From assembly GCA_022562915.1 (NCBI GenBank), contig JADFOJ010000023.1, positions 1-42,271 of the forward strand: DNA of 42,271 bases. The letters are read 5' to 3'. How positions within the stretch are numbered: position 1 is the stretch's first letter; each line of letters opens with the position of its first letter. The notes beneath the pieces were generated by a model. That model did not search any database, had not been told where the DNA came from, and saw only the letters and a list, made by a program, of their open reading frames with translations. Position numbers and translations under genes: made by a program. The stretch is from Planctomycetota bacterium. GTDB taxonomy: Bacteria > Planctomycetota > Phycisphaerae > Phycisphaerales > SM1A02. Below are positions 36,329-42,271 of the stretch, piece by piece.

Positions 36329-36953
36329 GGCGGTGGTCTCCCGCGCGGCGGCGCAGCATCGAGACGAGCCGTCGCAGTCGCCCGTCAACCGCACCGGGCT
36401 TGAGGCCCAGGGCGAACCCGATCTGTTGAAGGGTCCACCCGAAGCGGTACCGCATGAGGAGCAACCGGGCGTTGGCGTTGCCGATCGACTGGAGCTCCCT
36501 CTCGAGCCACCGGAGACGTTCGTCGAACTCGGGGTCGGCGTCGTGCCGAGCGGTCGACGCACCCGCCGTGTCACGCTCGCGGCGGCTCGCCCGCGCCTCC
36601 CGGCGCAGCCGGTCGTAGGCGCACGATCGAACGACGACGCGAAGCCAGCGGCGCAGATTGTCGTCGGTGCTCATCGGTTTCAGACAGCGGATGACGCGCA
36701 TCATCGAATCCTGGACGACGTCGAGGCAGAACGCTTCGTCGCGGGCCGTGGTCCGGGCCGCTTCGCGGCGCATCCAGTCGAACCAGGCGCCGAAGAAACG
36801 TGCGAAGGCCTCGGAGTCACCCGAGGCGATCGCTGCGGTGAGGGTGCGTGTATCCGACAGCGCGTCCACTGGCGACTCCGTCTCGGATGCGAGCAGCGGA
36901 TCACTGGCGATGATTGTCGGGCAACTCGTCACGGCGGGGCCGTTGCCTCTCAT
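36321..36953 (-). CDS. ECF RNA polymerase sigma factor
   Basis: A 210-residue sigma-70-family protein. Region 2 is in AFARFFGAWFDWM and CLDVVQDSMMRVIRC, with NLRRWLRVVVRSCAYDRLRR after it. Region 4 is in LRWLERELQSIGNANARLLL, then MRYRFGWTLQQIGFALGLKP, GAVDGRLRRL: a normal helix-turn-helix. The furthest ATG at 36953 overlaps the upstream gene by 53 bp; an in-frame GTG at 36869 would avoid this and is plausible. It is the second gene of a four-gene overlapped operon. Confidence 0.88.
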   Translation of the reverse strand: MRGNGPAVTSCPTIIASDPLLASETESPVDALSDTRTLTAAIASGDSEAFARFFGAWFDWMRREAARTTARDEAFCLDVVQDSMMRVIRCLKPMSTDDNLRRWLRVVVRSCAYDRLRREARASRRERDTAGASTARHDADPEFDERLRWLERELQSIGNANARLLLMRYRFGWTLQQIGFALGLKPGAVDGRLRRLVSMLRRRAGDHRHE

Positions 36954-37788
36954 CCAGGCGCTCGGCGGCGTTGCGAAGCAGCCGCCTTGTATCGGTCAAC
37001 TCGAGCTCCCTGCGTTCGAGCATACGCCGCAGCTCGGCATTGAGTATTTCCAGCCGCGAGTACTCGGCATGGAAACCGTTGATCTCGTCGTTGGCCCGGC
37101 TCAGCGCCGCCTCCAGCTCGGCGACGCGGCCGACGGCTGCGGCGTCGCGGGCATCCTTTCGCCGTTGATCCACCGTCTCCTGGAGCCGGTCGAGCACGCC
37201 CTCGATCGTCTCCATCTGACCGACGTCGCCCATGGCGATCAACAGCCCGGTGTCTTCGTGGAACCGAACATCCAGCGTCGTCTCGGAACCGACGACCTCC
37301 AGCGCCATCTCCACCGCCGACAGGACGGCAGTGCTTGGAATGTCGTGGTCGAGCAGGTTTGAGATCGTCCAGACATAGGCGCCGGGGGCACGCTGCAGGA
37401 GGAGGCGGACCTCCGCCTTCACCTCATAGGTGGGTTGCTCGTTCTCGACGAAGATCGGCAGGCTCGCCATCCTGAGCCGAATGACATCCGTCGGCGACTT
37501 GTTGATCTTTCCGTCAAGGAGTCTGAGCGCCACCGCCACCGAGACGTTCTTGAGGGTCACCGGGGGCATCGAAACCTTCGCCGCGTCCGACGCGACGATG
37601 ACGTTCAGGTCGCCGGCCGCCTTGCGGATCGCGTCGATGTACTGGGCCGCAGTGCCGCCGGGGAACCGCACATCGATCAGCGCGTCGCGTGGCGGAGCCT
37701 GGCCGGCGGCACGGGCCGTGCTCAGCAGCGCTGTTGCGAGAAAGAGGACACCGGCGAGCCGGTACGTCGTCTGGGAGAGAATTCTCAT
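36901..37788 (-). CDS. Exported protein with secretin-N-like segment and coiled coil
   Basis: A 295-residue protein. A signal peptide (RLAGVLFLATALLSTARAAG) precedes a region similar in style to STN/secretin N-terminal domains (YIDAIRKAAGDLNVIVASDA, then VTLKNVSVAVALRLLDG). The final 100 residues from LDRLQETVDQRRKDARDAAA form a long, charged coiled coil. It has no clear membrane helix after the signal. It is the first gene of the sigma operon, so it may be controlled by, or feed information to, that sigma factor. No known family is certain. Confidence 0.75.
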   Translation of the reverse strand: MRILSQTTYRLAGVLFLATALLSTARAAGQAPPRDALIDVRFPGGTAAQYIDAIRKAAGDLNVIVASDAAKVSMPPVTLKNVSVAVALRLLDGKINKSPTDVIRLRMASLPIFVENEQPTYEVKAEVRLLLQRAPGAYVWTISNLLDHDIPSTAVLSAVEMALEVVGSETTLDVRFHEDTGLLIAMGDVGQMETIEGVLDRLQETVDQRRKDARDAAAVGRVAELEAALSRANDEINGFHAEYSRLEILNAELRRMLERRELELTDTRRLLRNAAERLDERQRPRRDELPDNHRQ

Positions 37789-37878
37789 CGATCCGGTCTC
37801 CGCATGGGTCCTGGAAAGCCCCGTCCTGAGACCAAACGTCGCCGGGGGCCGTGGTTTCGCGTGTGATTTCATTTTTTG

Positions 37879-37906
37879 TTGACCGGATGTCAGGAGGGCG
37901 TACAGT
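37879..37906 (+). promoter_or_regulatory. Sigma-70-like promoter upstream of the cytochrome gene
   Basis: TTGACC at 37879-37884 and TACAGT at 37901-37906 with a 16-bp spacer, reading to the TTG-started cytochrome gene. The -35 matches the consensus in five of six positions and the -10 in four of six. It follows a T-run. Prediction only. Confidence 0.5.
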
Positions 37907-37963
37907 GAATCCGGCCCTCGGGGCGGCGCCGTATCAGGCGGAGGCCTGAGAAGGAGTTGACCT

Positions 37964-39955
37964 TTGGAGTTCAGGAAGGAAGAAGGAAGCCGGCAGGGAG
38001 GGCGATGGCCGCGCGCCGGCCTGATGGCCGTTCTCGCGGCGGCGGCGTCGATCCCGGCCCCGGGCTCTACCGGCGACGGAAGCCTGCCGGTGGCGGCGAC
38101 CCTCGAGGATTTCTTCATGCCCGGCACGCAGCCCGACCCCGGCGGTGTCGTGGTGCAGCCGATCCAGTCGGCGACCAACTGCATTCTCTGTCACGCCGAT
38201 TTCGACCAGGCAGAGCCGCCGCTGCCGCCGGCGGGTGAGCCTTTCCGGAACTGGGCCGGCAGCATGATGGGCCAGGCAGCGCGGGATCCGATCTTCTGGG
38301 CCGCCCTTACGGTCGCGAACCAGGACGTCGATTTCGGCGGCGATTTGTGTCTGCGGTGCCACTCGCCGGCCGGCTGGCTGGGCGGGCGGTCCGTCCCCAC
38401 CGACGGGTTGGGACTCGTGCACAGCAGCGCGGACTTCGAGGGCGTGACGTGCCACTTCTGCCACCGGTTGGTCAACCCCGACTTCGTCCCCGGCGAGAGC
38501 CCGATCGAGGACGGGCTGATCAACGACGACCTGGACGTCCTGGGGCTGCTGCCGGCTCAACCCGGCACCGCCCGGTACGTCATCGATCCGTTGGATCGAC
38601 GGCGCGGTCCGTATGACCTGGGCAAGAACTTCTTCTTTCACCAGTGGCTGCAGTCGCCGTTTCACCAGCAGGCCGCGCTGTGCGGCACCTGCCACGACGT
38701 CAGCAACCCGTTGTACACGAGGCAGCCCGACGGCACGTACGTCATGAACGACGCCAACGCGGAGCACCCGACGGGTGACAAGTTCGACATGTTCCCGATC
38801 GAGCGAACCTACAGCGAATGGCTCAACAGCAGTTTCGCCAATGGCGGCGTGCAGATGAACGGTCGATTCGGCGGCAACCATCCCACCGGCATCATGGAGA
38901 GCTGCCAGGACTGCCACATGCCGGATCAACAGTCTCCCGGCTGCCGGGTGCCGGGCTTCGAGGTGGGTCATCCGGACATGGCGGCGCACTTTCTCAACGG
39001 CGGCAACACGTGGGTGCTCAACGCCATCAACACGCTGTACACCGATTCTGATCCCATCGATGATCCACCCAACAGCTTCAACGATCCGGTCTTCCAGGAC
39101 GAGTTCACGGGGCTGACGCCCGATATCATCGCCGACGCGCTCGACCGCACGACCCAGATGTTGCGGGACGCATCGGACATGGAATTGACACAGGTGGGCG
39201 GCAGTTTGCGCGTGCGCGTGATCAACATGTGCGCCCACAAGCTGCCCACCGGCTATCCGGAGGGGCGCCGGATGTGGATCAACGTCAAGTTCCTCGACGC
39301 GGGCGAGCAGGTCATCGAGGAGCGAGGCGCGTATGACTTCGTGACCGCGGAGTTGACCGAAGACGATACGACGGTCTACGAGGCGAAGCTGGGCATCGAT
39401 GCGGCCGTAGCGGCAAAGACCGGGTTGCCCGCCGGCGAGTCCCTTCACTTCATCCTCAACAACGTGATCCTTTTCGACAACCGCATCCCGCCGCTCGGCT
39501 TCACGAACGCCGCGTTCGAGGCGGTCCAGGCGGAGCCCGTCGGCGCGAGCTACGCCGACGGACAGAACTGGCACGACACGGACTTCGTCATCCCGCCGGG
39601 TACCGACGTGGCGGTCGTGACCCTCTACTTCCAGCTCACGTCGAAGCAGTACATCGAGTTCCTTCGGGACGAGAACACCACCGACAGCCGCGGCCGGATC
39701 GCCTATGACCAGTGGGTGCTTCACGGCATGAGCGCGCCCGTGGACATGGATATGGGCACGATCGAGTTACAGCCCGGCATCCCCGGAGATCTGGACGGCG
39801 ACGGTGTGGTGGGCATCCTCGACTTCCTCGCACTGCTGGCGGCGTGGGGGCCGTGCCCGGATCCGTGTCCACCGTCATGTCCCGGCGACCTTGACGGTGA
39901 CTGCGTGGTGGGGATCGTCGATTTTCTCACGCTGCTGACCAACTGGACGCCGTAG
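37964..39955 (+). CDS. Pentaheme c-type cytochrome with dockerin-like C-terminus
   Basis: A 663-residue exported protein. Five CxxCH heme sites: Cys73-His77 (CILCH), Cys129-His133 (CLRCH), Cys163-His167 (CHFCH), Cys240-His244 (CGTCH) and Cys314-His318 (CQDCH). The middle of the protein (330-600) is probably beta-rich and contains MCAHKLPTGYPEGRRMWINV, typical of multiheme cytochromes related to c554 types. The last 55 residues are two dockerin-like units (GDLDGDGVVGILDFLALL and GDLDGDCVVGIVDFLTLL) with a Cys-Pro linker. The TTG start is supported by AAGGAG seven bases before it; the N-terminus then has a basic part and a short hydrophobic stretch (MAVLAAAASIPAPGS). Electron partners are unknown. 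Confidence 0.88.
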   Translation: MEFRKEEGSRQGGRWPRAGLMAVLAAAASIPAPGSTGDGSLPVAATLEDFFMPGTQPDPGGVVVQPIQSATNCILCHADFDQAEPPLPPAGEPFRNWAGSMMGQAARDPIFWAALTVANQDVDFGGDLCLRCHSPAGWLGGRSVPTDGLGLVHSSADFEGVTCHFCHRLVNPDFVPGESPIEDGLINDDLDVLGLLPAQPGTARYVIDPLDRRRGPYDLGKNFFFHQWLQSPFHQQAALCGTCHDVSNPLYTRQPDGTYVMNDANAEHPTGDKFDMFPIERTYSEWLNSSFANGGVQMNGRFGGNHPTGIMESCQDCHMPDQQSPGCRVPGFEVGHPDMAAHFLNGGNTWVLNAINTLYTDSDPIDDPPNSFNDPVFQDEFTGLTPDIIADALDRTTQMLRDASDMELTQVGGSLRVRVINMCAHKLPTGYPEGRRMWINVKFLDAGEQVIEERGAYDFVTAELTEDDTTVYEAKLGIDAAVAAKTGLPAGESLHFILNNVILFDNRIPPLGFTNAAFEAVQAEPVGASYADGQNWHDTDFVIPPGTDVAVVTLYFQLTSKQYIEFLRDENTTDSRGRIAYDQWVLHGMSAPVDMDMGTIELQPGIPGDLDGDGVVGILDFLALLAAWGPCPDPCPPSCPGDLDGDCVVGIVDFLTLLTNWTP

Positions 39956-40027
39956 TACCAGTGGCCGCGGCGCTCTTTTCCCGCCCCGCAGCGAAGCGCG
40001 GCCGGTCTGCGTGCCGATAGAGCAGAC

Positions 40028-40339
40028 ATGCCGACGGGGCTGGAAACCATACTCGCGCTGGAGGTGCCGGTGATCGTGCAGATTGCCGAGCGGATCATGA
40101 CCGTCGACGAGGTGACGTCGATGGCTCCCGGTACCATCATCGATCTGCCCAAGTCCGCCGACGATGATCTGGAGATCCGCGTCAACAACAAGGTGATCGG
40201 GACCGGCACCGCCGTGAAGGTCGGGGAGAACTACGGCATCAGGGTGTCATACATCGGTGACCTCGGTGAGCGGATCGTCGCGATGGCGGGGGACTCCGGG
40301 CCGGACGCCGCGGACTCCGACGGCGGGGAGCCCGCCTGA
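40028..40339 (+). CDS. fliN: Flagellar motor switch protein FliN-like (SpoA domain)
   Basis: A 103-residue protein that is one SpoA domain. It opens with ILALEVPVIVQIAERIMTVD, then MAPGTIIDLPKSADDDLEIR, VNNKVIGTGTAVKVGENYGI and a terminal RVSYIGDL, the usual FliN order. FliN forms part of the C-ring that reverses the flagellar motor. It is alone here: no other flagellar gene is in the window, though PilZ proteins at 14743 and 41564 are potential motility regulators. A type III secretion relative is possible. Confidence 0.88.
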   Translation: MPTGLETILALEVPVIVQIAERIMTVDEVTSMAPGTIIDLPKSADDDLEIRVNNKVIGTGTAVKVGENYGIRVSYIGDLGERIVAMAGDSGPDAADSDGGEPA

Positions 40340-40453
40340 GAGCGGCCGGTCCTGCCCTCATGATCCCGGCGTTCAGCCGCCGGGAGGGTGAGCGCGCATA
40401 ATTGCTGTAGTAGCAATGACTTACAAAATTCTACCGAACGTCTAAATCGGCCG

Positions 40454-40483
40454 TTGACCTGTCCGCGCCCAAGGGGCTACTGT
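40454..40483 (+). promoter_or_regulatory. Putative promoter of a small RNA
   Basis: TTGACC at 40454-40459 and TACTGT at 40478-40483 with an 18-bp spacer. The -35 matches five of six consensus bases; the -10 is weak. It would start transcription near 40490, ahead of a UUCG hairpin and an intrinsic terminator. Confidence 0.35.
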
Positions 40484-40489
40484 GGGAAG

Positions 40490-40582
40490 CGAAGCTCGGT
40501 TTCAGGCTTTCAAGACGCGGCCTTCGGGCCGTGGCGCACCGCCGTCCGGGAAGGTCGGAGCGCCCGGACGGCGGATTTTTTC
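40490..40582 (+). ncRNA. Candidate structured small RNA
   Basis: About 90 bases with no plausible reading frame. It contains a stable tetraloop hairpin, CGGCC-TTCG-GGCCG at 40518-40531, and ends in a strong terminator. Upstream is a possible promoter. I recognise no known RNA family: it lacks the signatures of SRP RNA, tmRNA, 6S RNA and RNase P. Start and function are unknown; the leader of the PagL-like gene is an alternative, since that gene lies 220 bp further down. Confidence 0.4.
40539..40582 (+). terminator. Rho-independent terminator
   Basis: A perfect 12-bp stem (CCGCCGTCCGGG at 40539-40550 with CCCGGACGGCGG at 40563-40574), a 12-base loop, and then ATTTTTT. It can terminate the candidate small RNA or, less likely, a long 3' end of fliN. 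Confidence 0.85.
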
Positions 40583-40621
40583 CACGGGCGCACACACACT
40601 CCGGGGGCTGGGCGGTGATCT

Positions 40622-40653
40622 GAATGATCGTGCACGAATGTGCACGGTCATTC
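40622..40653. repeat. Hairpin with 14-bp arms
   Basis: GAATGATCGTGCAC, four bases, GTGCACGGTCATTC: the arms pair over 14 positions with one G-U type mismatch. It lies between the terminator and the PagL-like gene. It could be an operator or an RNA hairpin. Confidence 0.7.
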
Positions 40654-40688
40654 GGAGCAGGGGAGCAGGCTTCCTGCCCCCCTGCGGT

Positions 40689-40720
40689 CTACTGCTCTAC
40701 TGCTCTACTGCTCTACTGCT
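40689..40720. repeat. 8-bp tandem repeat (four copies)
   Basis: Four perfect CTACTGCT units, about 85 bp before the PagL-like gene. A ragged related tract lies at about 33493-33519. Both are non-coding. The rest of 40340-40805 is the small RNA, its terminator and the hairpin. Confidence 0.9.
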
Positions 40721-40805
40721 CCGGCCTCGCATCATCGCGCACGGTCATATAGGCTATCCGCCCCTCGTCGGCGGATGGTCGTCTCGGCCTCGGGAGTACC
40801 TGGTT

Positions 40806-41477
40806 GTGGTCACACTTCGAGTTGTTGCCGGCGTGGCGGTCGTTGCCATCTCCATCATGGCGCCGGCGAGCGGGGCCGGCGCGGAGTCATTGCGGGTCGA
40901 TTTTACGGGCGCCCTGTTCGCACAGGCACCGCCGGACGGATCCGAGGCCGCGCTGCAGACGGCGACTGCCGGACCGAAGCCGAAGTTCGGCGAGAAGGAC
41001 TCCTGGCGATGGATGCTGCAGGTCGGCGGCGCGTTCGAGGTGCGAGACTCCGACAATCGCTTCATGCTGCTCGGCGGAGGCGTGAGCTACTTCATTACCG
41101 ATGACCTGAGCCTCGACCTCGAGCTCAACGGGATGTACTTCGATCAGAACGGCGACGACGCCTTCGGTGTGAACATCGCGTTGCTGTTGCGGTGGCACTT
41201 TGTTGCCCGCGACACGTGGTCGATCTACCTCGACGGCGGCGCCGGCGTGCTGGAGACGACGAGGAAAGTTCCCGGCAGCAGTCCGCAGGAGCCGGACGGC
41301 GGATCGAGGTTCAACTTCACGCCCCAGGCGGGTGGCGGTTTCACGCTTGCGCTGGACGAGCACACGAGGTTCTTCGCGGGCATCCGCTGGTATCACATCT
41401 CCAATGCCCAGCTCTTCGAGGACAATCCCGGCCGGGATCACATCTACCTGTACGCGGGCGTGTCGCTACCTTTCTGA
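40806..41477 (+). CDS. PagL-like outer-membrane beta-barrel (lipid A 3-O-deacylase family)
   Basis: A 223-residue exported protein with a signal peptide (VVAGVAVVAISIMAPASGAG). The body consists of amphipathic strands such as RFMLLGGGVSYFITDDLSLD, WSIYLDGGAGVLETTR and GGGFTLALDEHTRFFAGIR, ending in the Phe that closes outer-membrane barrels. The segment RWYHISNAQLF, with His and Ser two apart, matches the catalytic site of PagL, which removes an acyl chain from lipid A. I do not see a sure catalytic Glu; an Asp lies nearby in NPGRDH. It could be a barrel without activity. I chose the GTG at 40806, since GGGAG lies nine bases before it. Confidence 0.78.
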   Translation: MVTLRVVAGVAVVAISIMAPASGAGAESLRVDFTGALFAQAPPDGSEAALQTATAGPKPKFGEKDSWRWMLQVGGAFEVRDSDNRFMLLGGGVSYFITDDLSLDLELNGMYFDQNGDDAFGVNIALLLRWHFVARDTWSIYLDGGAGVLETTRKVPGSSPQEPDGGSRFNFTPQAGGGFTLALDEHTRFFAGIRWYHISNAQLFEDNPGRDHIYLYAGVSLPF

Positions 41478-41563
41478 GCGCTCAAGGCACCCCTCATAGT
41501 GCCCCACGATTCTGCCGATAGTCGGCCTCGTGAGGCACTGCACTGCCTGCACGCGGGTGCCCA

Positions 41564-41986
41564 GTGATCAACACCGTCGAAATCCAGGACATCCTGCAGC
41601 TCTCTGTAGAGCAGATCGCCGAGTTGCGCGGGCTGATCGACCGCCGGGCCCGCGATGACGTCACCCGGGAACGCCGGCAGGCACCCAGGGTCCCGTTTGG
41701 ACTGCCCCTCCGGCTGGGCGTCCTGTTGGAGAACGAGATCAAGGGCCGGCGCACCTGCGCGCTGGCGCCGCGCAACATCAGTCGCAACGGGATCTCGCTG
41801 TTCCACGGCACCTTCGTCTACGCCGGTACGAACTGCGTGGTCGGACTGCGGGCGCTCGATGCGCAGGTGATCCCTGCCCACGGCAGGGTCATCTGGTGCC
41901 GGTTGATTGCGGGACGCGTGCACGAACTCGGTCTCCGGTTCGACGAACCGGTCGAGGTCGGTGACTTCGTGGCTCAGGGGCTCTAA
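41564..41986 (+). CDS. PilZ domain protein
   Basis: A 140-residue protein with a helical N-terminal section (residues 1-35) and one PilZ domain. It has both c-di-GMP motifs: RRQAPR near residue 38 and NISRNGIS, that is N-x-S-x-x-G, followed by a hydrophobic strand. It should bind c-di-GMP. Its last codons and stop (CAG GGG CTC TAA) are part of the left arm of a 24-bp perfect inverted repeat, so its mRNA end is a hairpin. Confidence 0.88.
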   Translation: MINTVEIQDILQLSVEQIAELRGLIDRRARDDVTRERRQAPRVPFGLPLRLGVLLENEIKGRRTCALAPRNISRNGISLFHGTFVYAGTNCVVGLRALDAQVIPAHGRVIWCRLIAGRVHELGLRFDEPVEVGDFVAQGL

Positions 41987-42134
41987 CAGAATGAGCCGTC
42001 GCACCGAGCCTGGCGAGGATCGTCGCGAGCAAGAAGGCCGAAGCAGGCGGCTTCCCATGCCGTCGATGGAGGCCGACGCCGCACGCGGCGATCCTCGCCG
42101 GGCGAATGCAGGCTCATTCTGTTAGAGCCCCTGA
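41974..42134. repeat. 161-bp hairpin element with perfect 24-bp arms
   Basis: Arms 41974-41997 and 42111-42134 are exact reverse complements (left arm core GGGGCTCTAACAGAATGAG). The 113-base inside contains another pairing: GGCGAGGATCG near the left against CGATCCTCGCC near the right. The whole could fold as one long stem. The left arm includes the PilZ stop codon. It resembles a palindromic MITE more than a terminator, having no T-run. Confidence 0.9.
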
Positions 42135-42155
42135 GAGCGGGTTTACTCCATCTGT

Positions 42156-42271
42156 AGCGTTCTGAGCACGATCATCTCCGCTGTGGTGACGTCGCCGAAT
42201 CTCGGAATATCAGCAATATGCCGTCGATCCGGCGGCGCCACCACAGCGAAGAGCATCGCACTCAGAACGCT
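42156..42271. repeat. Inverted-repeat element at the window end
   Basis: The left arm from AGCGTTCTGAG (42156) and the right arm ending CTCAGAACGCT (42271) are complementary over about 42 bases with about eight mismatches. The last base of the window is the last base of the right arm, so the assembly probably broke inside or at this repeat. Confidence 0.85.

Noticed and set aside
40490-40582. SRP RNA, because of the GTCCGGGAAGG stretch
   Set aside because: The conserved SRP loop sequence and asymmetric bulge are absent, and the stretch is part of the terminator stem.

Overview
The window looks like a metagenome-style contig from a high-GC member of the Planctomycetota, most likely class Phycisphaerae. 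The clues are the C-terminal dockerin-like pairs of the G-D-L-D-G-D-x-x-V-G-I-x-D-F-L type on two secreted proteins, a planctomycete-type ECF sigma factor, RHS and propeller proteins with Asp-rich dockerin/TSP3-like inserts, and transposases of planctomycete type. This is a judgement from protein style; no rRNA or tRNA gene is present to confirm it. Both ends of the window lie in repeats, as expected where an assembly broke.

Layout. 1-5656 is a scrambled accessory block bounded by two almost identical 218-bp direct repeats. It holds an atypical SDR, a decayed transposase, a TetR regulator with a clear operator next to an iron-sulfur repair protein (RIC), and two collapsed genes (an internally deleted arylsulfatase butted onto the tail of an RHS gene). 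5817-9041 has a secreted beta-propeller protein, a diverged inverted copy of the same repeat, an intact transposase and a gene-poor tract. 9042-14649 is central metabolism: ppdK-gdhA on the minus strand, divergent from pabB. 14743-20961 has a PilZ protein and a tightly overlapped minus-strand operon atpC-scpB-lipoprotein-DUF58-TgpA transglutaminase. 20993-22960 runs on the plus strand: GDPD, class I glutamine amidotransferase, FHA protein. 23096-27345 (CYTH protein, ECF sigma plus partner, RibBA-like protein, M42-like peptidase) lies between two inverted copies of a 113-bp MITE-like element. 27508-29419 is corC-ybeY. 29462-32783 is a partial complex I operon nuoD-nuoE-small gene-nuoF. 32830-35195 has a membrane protein and a subtilase-like dockerin protein. 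35280-37788 is a four-gene regulatory operon (secreted coiled-coil protein, ECF sigma, membrane anti-sigma candidate, lipoprotein). 37964-41986 has a pentaheme cytochrome with dockerin tail, fliN, a candidate structured RNA with an intrinsic terminator, a PagL-like outer-membrane protein and a PilZ protein. The last 300 bp are two hairpin-forming inverted-repeat elements.

No CRISPR array, defence island or obvious biosynthetic cluster is visible. The most interesting items are a RibBA-like protein that has lost a metal-binding His and the zinc cysteines, a candidate small RNA at about 40490-40582, several perfect long inverted repeats sitting on gene stop codons, the extra small gene inside nuo, and the cytochrome-dockerin protein.
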